Positions 1-12,800 of a DNA stretch of 64,000 nt are shown here, one piece after another (positions within the stretch are counted from its first letter, which is position 1; each line of letters opens with the position of its first letter). Source of the DNA: Monarcha castaneiventris obscurior (lineage: Eukaryota > Chordata > Aves > Passeriformes > Monarchidae). Made by a program: the position numbers and the translations under genes. The stretch lies in contig JAMPIT010000174.1 in NCBI GenBank assembly GCA_026261815.1, positions 1,612,001 to 1,676,000 on the forward strand. The letters run 5' to 3'. Under the pieces are notes generated by a model. The model was not told where the DNA came from, did no database searches, and worked only from the letters and a program-made list of their open reading frames with translations.

Positions 1-2529
1 ATGATCTGGCACATTTTGTCAAGTGGCAGTCACATAGGATGCTGTGCACTGCATACATATTACTGCATTAGCAATAGGCAGCGAGAGGATGGCACCAACA
101 GGGAAAGTGCTCAGACAGATAGGTTGATCATTTGTATTCCAGAGCTCAGCAAGTGCTCAATTCACTGATCCAAACCAAACATGTTGAAGTCAAGGCCTGT
201 TTCTATAACATGTTTGATATACAGCTGAGCAGTAACTGAATCAAAACAGCATCTCACTATTGCTGTCTGGTGCCGTACTGGGTGGTGAAAGCAAGTGAAG
301 CTTTTCCTGGCACTGGGGGTATGTTGTATGCAAATGGACCATCTCAGTGGTAAATCTTTAATGTGGCAGACAGAACATTAATTGCATAGCTCTCCAGGAT
401 CATGTTGCGTGCCCAGTTTCCTTAAGTTAAATTATTCCAACGATTCTTCTCTTGATGGAGAATTCCAGGCGTTGCAGTCCTACTGTGTGCCATAAATTAA
501 CCCTTCTGCTGTTCAGCTTCAAGTCCTGCCTAAATCCTGGGGCAAATGCCATTCATATTCACAGTGTGTATCTAACTGAGACAACCCAGTGTGTTTGCTA
601 CAGTCCATATTAATATTCTGAAATATAAACTAATCAGTAATGTGATATGATATAATATGTCTACATTTACAGCATCTCCTTTTTGTAGAATACCAATTCA
701 TCTCATGGAAATGAAAAAGCTGCTTATTCAAATCTTTAAACAAGTAAATGCCTGAAGTGCTCTCCCCCTACATGTTATAAAATCAGTTCCTGACATGTAC
801 ACCATGAGGAAGGATGAGCACTTTGCCCTTTGAGTCAGTACTATGCTGAGGCCATACAAACAGACAGATGTGCACACACAAGAGCTCACACGCTTTGGTC
901 TGGCAGCCTGCACTGAGACAACCTTTTTTTTTTGTTGTCTGCCCATAATTTAGTACGAGCTTAGTTTTTGCCATGAGCAGGGTACAGCAATTCACCAGAG
1001 TCAGGGGTTAAAAGCATGGCAATGAAATCCTTTATTTTCTCTGAACATTTTCACCTCTTTTAATCTACTCCCATCTCCACAGAGAGGTGAAGATCTCACA
1101 GAAAGAAGCTGCTTTTAAAAGCTGCTTGAATTTCTATGTATATGTAGTAAACAGTCACTTTTACTTTTCTAGGGAGAGTTCTAATGTAGTCCTTTGCATT
1201 GGAATGAAGATGCACTATTTTAGACAGATTAGTTCCATTTGCAAAATGAAAAAGAAAGCACAGTCCTTTTTAAAAAAGGAAAGCTCAGCATCTCCTCAGA
1301 TAGATTTCATTTGATAGTCTAATACCTTGGCCTTGCTCCTGTGGTTCCTTATTACAGTATGCTTTTATCCTTCGAGAGAATTGGTCCTCTTGAAGACACA
1401 GCAGGTGGAAAAGAAAAGCAGACAAAAAAAGAGACATTTTTAATAAAAAGTTGGACTGAAAAAAGTGTGGTTAAAAATGGGGAAAGATGAGGATTGTATA
1501 GAAAAGATAGTTTATTTACCAAACTAAGATTACTTTTAGGCTCCAGTGAATTGCCTCTTAGATTCCTTCAACAATACACATGAGAAGGAGTTGCAAGACT
1601 GTCCACACTAACAAGTAAGCAAGGAAGACATGTCCTTCTGATAAAAATGCCTGGTAGAAGGGACGCCCTCTGTGACCAGATTTATGTCCAAGACAAGCAG
1701 CAATTAGAACAGAACAGGTGAAAAAACCTTATTTTCATGGTTTAGTTCAAAATTTGTGTAAACAAACCAACTAGACTGCACATGTAAAAGGAAGAGTTCA
1801 TAGAGCCAAGAAAGCCTAAATCAAAATGGAAAGTATTCCCTGACCCCACGGCTGTGGGCTGAGCACAATATAAAGAGGAAGATACATGTAGTGAATGTTC
1901 TTGTCAACTTGACTTAGTTAATCTAGATGTTTGGAAACAGAAGCGCCTTTAGCTATGCAATGACCTGTCTGCTGGATTTGGGCTTGCAATATTGAACACA
2001 GGTTCAGTCTATGGTTAACTCGAACTTCTACAACAAAAGTAAGAGACAAATAGTAGTTTTTGTGCTAATCTACCTGGTTTTAACTCGTCTGATAGTCAGC
2101 TTAGCAGGTATTAATTTGTCCTGATCATGTAAAAGAGAATGTCTGTTTGCTTGACCATATAAAACTCCTGGTATGAATAGGATGCTACAGTATGCAAGAC
2201 ACACTTTATTTGGAATTGTTAATCTTACACCCATTAAAGAAAATTTGTTGCTTAAATTGTCCCCTGCATTTATGCCCTACACTACTAAATCTTTTCCAGA
2301 ATTTCTTCAGTTAACTTCCAGTGGAAGTTATTCTAAAATATATAAAGATTGTGACAAATCTTTTCCTCAGAGAAACAGATTGCCTAGAAAAGACACGGAC
2401 CTGTTGAAGCAGTCCTGACTAGGGCCATGGAGCTGAGGTTTTCCAGTCTGGTGACTGGAAAGTGAAAGTTTCAATGAGACTTTACAAGAAAAATGGGGAG
2501 TTTTAAGAAAAATGTGGCAAACAGTTTAG
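1..2529. other. Non-coding, no recognised element
   Basis: I see no gene, RNA or recognisable transposon here. Open frames are at most about 80 codons, overlap on both strands and show no family motif. Short A and T runs occur (for example near 920-930 and 1425-1445). Probably old intergenic or intronic sequence. Confidence 0.6.
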
Positions 2530-2778
2530 CAGGGCCTGTTGTGATAGAACAAGGGGCAATGGTTTTAAACCAAAGAATGGTGGATTTAAGTTAGACATAA
2601 GGAAGAAGTTTTTTTGTAATTGTAGACACTGAAACAGAGATGTGTTAAATACCCCATCCCTGGAAACATTCAAGGTTAGATTGGGTTAAGCTCTGAGAAA
2701 CCTCACTTGCAGGGGGTTGGACTAGATGACCTTTAGAGGTCCTTTTCAATACAAACTATTCTATGATTCTATGATTTA
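2530..2778 (+). mobile_element. CR1 LINE 3' end, internally deleted
   Basis: This segment matches the 3' part of a bird CR1 retrotransposon read in sense. In order it has the end of ORF2 (a 'gatagaacaaggggcaatgg' stretch, then 'agacataaggaagaagtttt'), the 'ccccatccctggaaacattc' block, and the 3' UTR ending 'ttggactagatgacc'. It closes with two ATTCTATG octamers at about 2758-2775, the hallmark CR1 3' terminus. The ORF2 end is frameshifted and cannot code. Relative to the usual CR1 3' end, about 40 bases between the 'gctctgagaaacct' block and 'gcagggggttgg' look missing. The 5' limit is approximate because the start fades into unique DNA. Confidence 0.9.
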
Positions 2779-4712
2779 CATGTTTCTGTATCTCTGATTC
2801 ATGTACTTGCGTCCTCAGGCAGGGGGCCTGAGGGGGCCTGAAATGGCCTCTGAAGTGATACAAAAAGAGAGATGGATTGGAGGCACCAATATTTAGATGT
2901 CAGCCAATTCCCACTGCTGCCCATACTCCTAGGAATAAGAGGAAAGAGAGGGAAGTGAATTAACTTTTAAAGACATTTATTCATCCCCCAGGGTTCCCTT
3001 GTGGAGGTGCTGCTCCTTGGCCCTCCTAATGCAGTGCTGTGCCTAAAGGCATTTGTTATAAAAAGCGACATCATGTGTGCAACATTACAGTCATTTTTAA
3101 GACTGCACAGTATCAGCTTGAAGAGGATTCTTTATAACATATTTAATGGCTGATTATGTAATTAGAACAAAGTTCTTTTTTTTGTTACATGAGTATGTAA
3201 TCTCCAAATGTTTACAATCCAAACAACTTGAAAATGTTGGCTTTTTTCCACTTTTAAAGGTTACACACCCCCAGTAATCTCCACAAATACCAAACTGCAA
3301 TAACATGTATTTAAACTTCAAATGTCTCTGGCAAGAAGTTCTGGTTTTAATCATACCCTGGAAAATGTAAATGTAGTTTCAGAGGTGACAAATGGCTTAT
3401 GGCAAGCCAGGTTCTGCCTCCTTTACTCCTACAAATTTGAGCTTAGAAAAAAATCATTCTATTTAAGGAGTAAAACCCTGCATAAGTGAATAAAAGTGGT
3501 AGGAACACCTTCCCTGTTAGCAGATGGCATTTTGATAGCACTATATATGGTTTTAGATATCCCTCTTCCTGGAGACAAGAGCTATAATTTCATTACAGTG
3601 TTCTGAAAAATGGCACAGAGACATTGCAGGGTCTATAAAACCTCCAAATGCAGCAGTGATACTTATGTCCATTCTTCCCTTTCCTCAGAATTTATGTGAA
3701 ATAGACTTTGTTGGTTGGAAAAATTGACAATCCCCTTTAGTATCTGATCAAGTTGCTGAAATTACATGATTTGGCCCTGGGCACCTGCTTGGTTATGGAT
3801 GTGTGTGATTTCTGAAACAGTGTATATATTCTGATCCCAAATCTCTGTTTCTCTGAATAACTACAAGTGCCAGAAAAGGCTGGGGAGATGGGAAGGAGCC
3901 GCATTAACATGAATTATTTCCTGTTGTCTCTGTAGGTCTCCTCAGTTCTTCCACATCTGTTCAAGTTGTGCATGGTTTTTATGTAAATATAAATATGAAA
4001 TAACGGGTAACAACCTGACCCCCACCCAGTGGTTCTTGGACAGTTTCTTTCCCCCTCTAAATTAATCTCTTCCTTAAAGGCAAGATTAGCATGAATGAGA
4101 AGTGAGAACAGAAGACATTGGTCACTCCACAAAATTTAATTCTTATTTTTTCACATGGATGTAGAGGCAAATGATGAATGATCAAAATATTGGGTCTTAA
4201 AACTTACTGAATTAAAATTACCTCTCATCTGCCTTCAATATGTATTGATCTGCTTATTAAGAGTGACTGGTTCTAGCCTTTTCACTAAATAACATCACTG
4301 GCCATTCAGCAGATGTGGAAGAAAATCAGATGCTGAGGAAACAAAATATAAGGAATTTTAAATTCTAGGTTTTCCTTCATAATTATTTTTTCCTTCAAAC
4401 TCTGCTTTTAAAGCTTGGGTGTAATTCCTGTTTCAATAAGCAAGTGAAAATAAGACTACATCTATGTGAAGTATGTATTAGGGTAAACCAAGGCAACTCA
4501 TTATTTTATCATAGAACAGGAATTCATTTCAGAACTTTAAAAATAGGACAGAATAATATTGATCACCATTTTGTTTTTTTAATTAATATTATTTTTGAAA
4601 AACAAATCTGATGGTCCAGTCCTCTGTAAAGCATTTGAAATATTAATTCAGTGATTAGAAAGTTAAAGCATTTTTATCTCATATATTTAATATATTTATG
4701 AAATATTTATTA

Positions 4713-4748
4713 AATTTATGAAATATATATTTATATATTTCATAAATT
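4713..4748. repeat. Perfect AT-rich inverted repeat (hairpin)
   Basis: The arms at 4713-4728 and 4733-4748 are 16-base exact reverse complements separated by four bases (ATTT). The surrounding 4680-4750 block also carries partial direct copies of 'atttatgaaatat', so the palindrome probably grew by local slippage in AT-rich DNA rather than by transposition. Confidence 0.85.
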
Positions 4749-6110
4749 GCTTATGAGTTTCTAAAGAACAGGAAAATGTCAAGCATGCTTTCTGCTACAG
4801 AAGAATGCACAGCAGTCTCAAAAATGTGGATGTACCATATAGAATATTAATTTTTAGAACTGGTAGTGAAGCATTTGGACTTACACTAATCTGCAAATAT
4901 TTTGCATCAGGAAAATTTATGAAGACAGACTAAATCTTGGCAGTTTATATATCTTATCAATTTGCTTTAGGCGAGGATAAAACCCCTTTTTAAGGCTATC
5001 AGAAATTATTTGTAGATAATTGCTAATTACTTAATGATGATCTCTGCAGACTGAGACTCCAGGCATCTGTTACATTTTGCCACACTGTCAGCCATCTTGA
5101 TCAACAGATTTGAAAAATCAGAAATTTGCACAGCTTTGATAAAACAGTGATAGACCTAAATTTTGTGAGATGGTCTGTGCGAAAGTGGAACATTTAGCCT
5201 GAACACTTTGGCAAAACCCAACAAAAATAGAAAAAAAAATTGCAAAAAAGTGTCCTCTCTTACTGAGCCCTGTTAGCATTTCATTAAGAATTAACTTGGT
5301 GGAATCTTAGTCAAACTGTCTGCAACTACTTCCATATCATCCAAATCAAGACTAAATCTTGACAGAAGAATCAGACCTGTGCCCAGGTATAATTTTGCTG
5401 GGTAGCAAGTGGCACCTTCAAGGCTACTGTTTCTACCCACCAGTCCTGGAGCTGGGACAAAGCACAGATTGCTCAATTGAAACCTTAGTTTCAGTGGAGT
5501 GCATAATGTATGCTAAAGGGCTCAAGGAAATAAACAGAGGATAATGGGTCCTTTGTTCTGCTGTAGCTGTGTATGATTTGCAGAGTTGTTTAATTCTGAC
5601 TGATTTTCTCTTGATACCATCTTTGCACGTTTTTAACCTTGGCTATGCTAGTAGCGAACTTTTAAATCAGCAGTGGCATATTCTACTAAAGTTGAAAGCT
5701 TATTCTGCAGTTTTCAAGTTATTGCATGCAACTTGCAAAAGGATTTATTTTTTTAACTCTCCCAAGTACATAAACACTATTAATGACTAACGGTTCCCTC
5801 TACTAGACAATTGACTTAGTACTGACCTACTGATCATTTTTTCTTCACCTTAAACAGTAAAATTTTTATTTTTGTGCCCTCCGGCAACCCCAATGGAAAA
5901 TACATTCAGAGCCAAAACCTTTTTTTCTTGCAAAACACAGAATTACTTCTGGGCTCTGAAGATCAGCATTTGCGGAGTTCTGTCACTTTCTACAAAATCT
6001 GCTCTGACTAGTCATATCAACAGAAGTGCCTTTGTGATGCATACAAGATACAAAATATAAGCAGACAAAGACAAAATGCAAAATACAGAAATTAATGTAA
6101 GGCAAAATAC

Positions 6111-6154
6111 TATATATACATATATGTGTGTATATATATAAATATATATATGTA
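6111..6154. repeat. Compound (TA)n/(TG)n microsatellite
   Basis: Interrupted alternating TA and TG dinucleotides. Likely polymorphic in length. Confidence 0.85.
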
Positions 6155-7881
6155 AATTACTAGCCCATGCAATTTGTTTTTCTGAAATTCTAAGAAGTTG
6201 TATATCTTCTAGCTTTAAAACAAAGATGATTCAACCCAGACAACTGGTTTTCACATTACTCAGTCAATTCCCTAAAGAAATGAGTGATCCCATGTTAAAC
6301 TCTGGCCACTGGCCATGTGGTGTCATTCGTTATATGTTAATTTCTACATTCTCTATAATTTCTAAACTTACCACTTTATAGATAGCCACTACTTAACAGG
6401 AATTTTTAATACACATATCAGGTATTATCACTGCTCATGTTTGAGGTTTAATGTTATTTTAGTCCAAGGAGATGAGTCAGGGTTTCTCATTCCATAATAT
6501 TTTATTTGTTCCTAAGAGGAACATCTCCATCATTGAAAACAGTGCTGTGCTAGTTGTGGTCAAATACGTCTGTGTTGTTATATTCAAAGTGCCTTTTCTC
6601 AGACAGATCCCATGTGTTTTATTTTGAAGAAGAAAGAAATTGTTAAGCTTCTAAATGGTTATATTCACTTCAGTATTTTGTGGTCTGTTATTTGTGTTCA
6701 TTATTTCAACCATGCTTGACCACTACACGTGTCCCACAAAATATGCTCTCGCACCAAATTAGCTGGAGACACACTGTTTATTGTTGATAGTAAAATCTGA
6801 TTCACTTGACATTGTTAATTTTGGAATATGCTTGGCTTCCTAATCTACTAGAATTCTGCTAATTCTTGTATACAGTGTAAATGTCAGAAATATAATTTTG
6901 ATGTACACAAACTTTTAGTATGGATGGGTCATGACACAGGGGAAGAATTTTTTTCATGGTGTATTTCTTAGATCATTAAATTATGTGAAGGACTCTATAA
7001 CCTTGCAGAAAAAAAAAATGTGTAAAATGACTAAAATTTCAGGTTAGTGTTCAAACTGGAAATCGGATTTCCCTTATTTTGTTTTCCTTTTTTATTTAAG
7101 AATAACTAGGTATCAAATATAACTCTCAGAGGGTAGGCTAAATCTCAGGCAGGCAAAGTCTTTAAATCTGGGCAAAAATCTAGGTAGATGCATTGTCTGA
7201 AAGCAATAAATTACATTACACTGAATGACCATTGTGAGATTCAAGGGAACCCCTCTGAACTCACCTATCTGTGAAAAAGAGAATTACTCTCTCTGATTGT
7301 TTTGTGGCAATTTGGTCTGTCACATACTGTACATTATCTTGAGACAAATAAACCACAGGAAGGAAAATTGGAAGCCAATATCTGGACTAGAAAATGCAAA
7401 AGACATTAAAATGTTAATATCCAGTTATATGCCTGCCTGTACAACATACGTCAAACTTCAAGAATGCAGACACTTGAACTTGTAGTGATTGAACACAGAA
7501 ATTATTAGAAATAAAGCTCAAAGTTCTTTTAGATAACCCAATAAAAAGGACGAAGCTCCCAAACTAAATCTGATGCTTGGTCCTCTCTTTGCCCTGTGGG
7601 AACAAAATGTTGTGCTAGAGATATCCACATTCTTTTGAAGTACCTGAAAAACTTTGCTGGTGGTCCTTTCAGTAAACAGTTGAGAAATACCATTTAGTGT
7701 ATTTGATACTATTCGTATCAAACCTATTTGCTGGTAAGATGCACACCCATTTCTAGAAGCAGGTAGGCTAACCAAGAGATAAAAGCAGAAAAATCCCACC
7801 TTCTTCAAAGAAGTAACTAAAGAAGTAGAACAGGAAAAAGACAAAAGACTTGAATGAAACAAAGAATGGTGAAATGTATGC

Positions 7882-7907
7882 TTTAAACACTGTGTTTAAA
7901 CACTGTG
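7882..7907. repeat. 13-bp unit, two tandem copies
   Basis: TTTAAACACTGTG occurs twice head to tail without a mismatch (7882-7894 and 7895-7907). It is a small local duplication. Confidence 0.85.
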
Positions 7908-8683
7908 GCTGTGTTGCACTAGGAATTTTAAATGTTGCCTACCCTAGTCATGCTTAAAAGTTCGCCCATCTTTTTTTCTATGAATGTTGTCTCAGTTATT
8001 TAATGATTTTTACTTTCTCCTTTTTTGTTTGTCAGCACTGACATTGACCCAGCCTATCCACCCACTGACTGTTGTCTTAAACAGCTTATCTCGGAACCAG
8101 GTCTCATCAGGTATTTGTGCAACACCTAGCACAATAGTGTAAGAACCTAACACAAATTGTGAATAAATAAAATATGGATGATCATGTCTCTAGTCATGTT
8201 CAGGGATGAGGGGAAGATCAACATAAAATCTAATTTCTACCTGAATTGCTCATTTAAAAAAATTAATCTACTTTAACAGTTCTAAGATTCCATGCTAAAT
8301 TTTAAAGTTACAGCTGGAACTATTCCCATTAAATTCCATAGTGGGCCTATGCTTTAATCTTTCAGGGTGGGTTTTGAGATCTGAAACCATCCTTGCTGTC
8401 AATAGGTGTAATTAAAAAAAGAATGATTGTGGAAAGGTTTTTTTGATGAAGAAAGGAAAATAAGAATCCTGAACTGATATATCATAATTAGCAATTTTGT
8501 TTGTGATTGTTTCTGTGGGTTAAATTGTCAGCAGGATATATTTGACTATATAATTTTTTTTTTTGTCTTTTAAGCTGAACTTGCTCAGAAAAGAAAGCCC
8601 TTTGGGATTTTAATTTTCTGACTCTTCTGACAAAGTTCAATTAAAAAAAATATGTAAAGACAACCCCACCCAAACATGCAAAA

Positions 8684-8715
8684 ACACACACACACACACA
8701 CGTACATGCACACAC
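8684..8715. repeat. (CA)n microsatellite
   Basis: An 18-base pure CA run, then a short CGTACATG interruption and more CA units. Confidence 0.9.
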
Positions 8716-9662
8716 TCTTGGATGTTTGGATTCATTACAGGCAAGGGGATGGTGCGGAGCATGATTTGTTTTTAGGTATTAATAACCCAGGAATGTTAAG
8801 GAGGTTTTAGCCCCAAGCCATTGTCCATTTCTCAGTGCAGCAGTCTCACCCTAGTGAGGCACACCATGGCTGCAAATGCAGCACTGCAGAGCTCTCAGCT
8901 CCCCAAAAGCAATAATCCTGACCTAACTGCACGTCCCGTGGAGCTTTCCTGCAGCTTCAGCCCCATATTATGGTTTGGTTGGTGTTGTGTAATGCATCCC
9001 CACCTGCTTACCGTGGGGTGTGGCCCTCTTTTTATATAGCAAGTTGGGTTTTTCACCTCTTTGAGAAGTGGTGTCCCTACTTTTTTCATCTTCTTGTTAA
9101 CTGGGACATTTTTTCAAGACAGTAGGGACCACAGAGTACCAAGAGACTTGATTTTAAGAGGCAAGTGACCAAAGTAAGCACTAAGACTTCAATGTTGAGT
9201 GCCTTGATTTGCTCATGCTATAAAAAGGGAATAGATTCTACTTCTTTCAAAAAGCTATTTTGAACAGTCAGACTAGAAAGAGGACCACTACTTTCCAAGA
9301 CTACTTTTGCTCCTTCTGGCTTCTTCCTGCCTTTGTTTCCTCACTACAGACTAAAAGATCACCTTAACTACCCAGAACTGTGCTGGCTTTATGAAGCCAT
9401 TAGAATGGACAGACAATATTTTTGCACATGTAAACTCATCTATAACTGCTTCATCTCCATTAATAATCTCTCCACTAGCATGACTGGATTTCACTCAAAA
9501 CACCATTGTGCAGCAGGCCTTTATAAATGTACATGCACAGAACTACAATCCATTGTCAGACATTACTATTCAATGTTTTTTAATGAACTACAACAGTCTT
9601 GTACAGGAATTTCTTCAGCTGAGGTTATCTCAGAATTGAAGAGTGAGGAGAGACTCTATATT

Positions 9663-9800
9663 TCATAGAATCCTAGAATCATTTAGGTTAGAAAAGACCT
9701 TTATGTTTAGGGCTTCCAACTGCAAACCTAACATTGCCAAGTCGACCACCGAACCACGTCCCTACAAGCCACAACTACATATTTTTTACATAACTCCAGG
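9663..9800 (-). mobile_element. CR1 LINE 3' scrap, minus strand
   Basis: Begins with the reverse complement of the CR1 terminal octamers ('catagaatcctagaatca'), followed by 'ttaggttagaaaagaccttt' and 'aacctaacattgccaagtc'. This is the 3' UTR and extreme end of ORF2 of a CR1 inserted on the minus strand. It fades out near 9800, just after an 'actccagggatgg'-like stretch. Only the 3' tip is present, as is usual for 5'-truncated CR1 copies. No coding capacity. Confidence 0.85.
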
Positions 9801-12800
9801 GATGGAGACTTGAGATGGGGAGAGATGTGGAAAAGTGTCAGCCTAAAAATTGCAACCCAAATGATTATATAAATCATATTTCTAAAGGAAATGTTTATAT
9901 AATTTCAGTTTAATAATATCTATATGATTTCAGTCAACTCATGATTTGAGTTGACTGTTAATTTTTTTTTCAAAGCCAGATGAATCTTTTGCAATAAATA
10001 AATCTTTTCTTTTGTTAGTTATGTTCCAGAATTGCAAATCATGTAGAGTAGCAAAGTGACTCAATACCTTTCAGTATGTTCTGCTTAAAATCCATACCTG
10101 TCTACATACAATTTTGCAGACTAAGCTTTCTGTATGCTTGCCTTTAGAGAATATTCTGTGGAAGCAAGTCTTTCAACTATAGGAAGGCTCCAAGATGGAA
10201 TTTACAACAGGCTAGGATATATTTAGTGTCATGCACTAAAATTGCTGAAGACTGAAAAACGCTCTTCGTATTTATTATTATGACCACACAGTATAAATCA
10301 CTAATAAATGCTATAATGATTAGATCTATAAGGCTACAAAATGTTGGGATTATTACTATGAGGTAAAAAAACCAATAATATGCAGCTGTAAAGATAATTT
10401 TTCTGTCTCTTGTACCAATTGCCTTCATAGAGCTCTAAAGTCTATTTCATGAGAACTTTAGCAAGCAAAAGCATCAGAAATTGCATCCATAAAAAGAAAC
10501 AAAAGTAAAGGACACTTCATGTAGCCTCCTACATGTAATTACATTTTGATGTCCCTGATTCATGTACTTGACATCGTTGTACTTCTGGTGGATTTATATT
10601 ATTTTTCATGGATTGCCAATGAACAGTAACTGAGGAAATACTGAAGGTTATGATATTGTGAGGATTTTGTAAAGGGATGTTCCTAATGGAAATATTGGTC
10701 TGTTTTTAACTAGGCAAATGGCTAAGCAGTATAATCAATCTGTATGCCCAAACCTGCTGGGGAATTAAGCAAGATACCACAACAGGTCCAAAAGAGTTTT
10801 CATATTTTCAGTGTCTCAGCTGGAAACTCAGCCAAGCAACACAGAAAATCAATTATACCTTTTTTTTTATTAAAATGTTCAGACTATTTAATGTTGTACT
10901 GGTTTTTATTAAAAACTATCTACTCACAGAACTTCAGTGCTTATAGATCAATGGAGTTTTAAATGAGAAAGTTAATGTCTCTGCAGGTGACAGTGGGTCC
11001 AGCAGCACACCAAGTATGTGCCCAACTTCATGTAAAGTATGTGCCGCTGGCAGACATGTAGTTCACAACAGCAGTGTAGACTGAAATGTTCTTCATTTTA
11101 CTATCAAGACACTGTAAATATTTTTTGTGAATTAGAAGAAAAATAGCCAAGGACTAAAAATTTTCCAGCTTCCATCTCAGTAATGTAGAAGTTAATTGAG
11201 TTGGTTTTATCATACTGCAAAAAGTACTGACCCAGCAAACTGTCAGCAAAAAGCAGTTGATATAAACCTTCACCTCTTGGAGGCAATTTCTGTTTCTTAT
11301 AAAATATTGCTGTTGAAGCCTCACTGTCACTGTCACCCACTAAACCCCAAATGCCAGACTGCACTCAGTTCTGTGAGGCTAAGTGTCATGAGGTGTCTAG
11401 TTCATGATAACTCTCTGTACAGAGGACATGAACTCCTGATCTGACATAGATTTCTTCTAGACTACACTAACAGAAGTTATTATTCTGTGTCCTTCAGCAC
11501 CAGCTTGTGTCTTGGGAGTGGTCATTCACTCTGACTCTCCAGCCTCTAGGAGGCATCATCTATAGAGTTGACACTTTAATTTTATAGAGAATGTCTTCAC
11601 CTCCTGGGATAAGGACCTTGAGTACTTTATACATCAACAGCCCAACAGCCTGTTTTGAATTTGCTTAAGCTGATCTACTGACTGCTTCTAAATAAAGCAG
11701 GACAGAAGTTGTTTTTTAGCTCTGAGTTTATGTCCTGTCTCACATTGGTCTGACTTTCCCCCTTCCCAAACACAATTGTCACACATCTTTAGGAGTAGTT
11801 TCTGACGTGTAAAGCACATCCAAACAGTGTCCAAATGTAATCTGAAAGAGCAGTAGTTTATACGGGTCAACTTTATGTTAAGAACCATGCTGATATTTAA
11901 CCAGCGTGGATGTTTGTGAGCTATGGACTGTTTAGTAGCATATAGCCACAAGAACCTATGCTCAGTTCTGCTGCTATTTAAGTAGATCTCTGAATGGACA
12001 CCTTCGTAGTCTTGCTCCCAAAGTGGTTAAATAATGAGAACATAAGCATAGCCCCAGAGACCTCAGCTGGACAAAGCCTCTATGTATTGGGCCCCATGCA
12101 ACCTTTTTCTGAGCAAAGCATGTCTCACCACAGTGAGTCAAGAGGATTAGCTTGTTCTTCCATGGGTGGTGGAGCAAAGAGAAACTTTAGCCTAAAAAAA
12201 AATTAGTGGTGAGAGAATCTTGTGTCAGCAAAACCAAGTGAAAACAAAACTGCATTATCCTAGATGGCATTAATGCAGATATTACAGTGAGGGCAGAGCA
12301 ATCAATTTTATTTCAACTTTTCCCCTCTTAGTTAGCACAGACCTGAAAGTCAAAATAAGTTAACAGTCTCTCATTGCAAGGACCAGGGCAAAATAAAATA
12401 AACTAAAAATGTAGGCTTTCTATATTTGCCTTACAAAAAGTGCCAGTAAAGACACTGGGATTCTAAGAAGGTTCCCTCAGTCAAAAATATGTTAGTTCTG
12501 GTTCGGGGCCTCCAAGGGCATCCTGTCACCTGGCCAAATAGGGCAATTGCCTTGGGGCCAGGGAAGCTGTTGATAAAGTTTGCACAGCAGTGCTAGCTAT
12601 GAGAGTGCAGAAGGCGCAACATTTCTTCAGGGTGGTGAATCAGGCAAGGTTGATCCAAGGAGCCTCTGGATGATGTCCTGTAGCCCGTTGTGCTTCTTAA
12701 TCATAGAGTAAATCAATGCATCCATTGTCTAATTACTATAAGATAATTAGAAACAATTAAAATTATATATACAGATAGTCCTTCTTTGGTTCACTTATTT

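Larger units (their letters stand above)
2779..9662. other. Non-coding stretch with simple repeats
   Basis: No gene is supported. The longest open frame (minus strand, 7518-7862, 114 codons) has no motif I recognise and lies in ordinary AT-rich sequence. Separately listed items within it are the hairpin at 4713-4748, the TA/TG array at 6111-6154, a 13-mer tandem repeat at 7882-7907 and the CA repeat at 8684-8715. A short exon-like segment at 8036-8110 is discussed among the findings. Confidence 0.55.

Noticed and set aside
7518..7862. 114-codon minus-strand open frame
   Set aside because: I considered a viral or retroposed fragment but found no family motif, and the flanks look like ordinary non-coding DNA.
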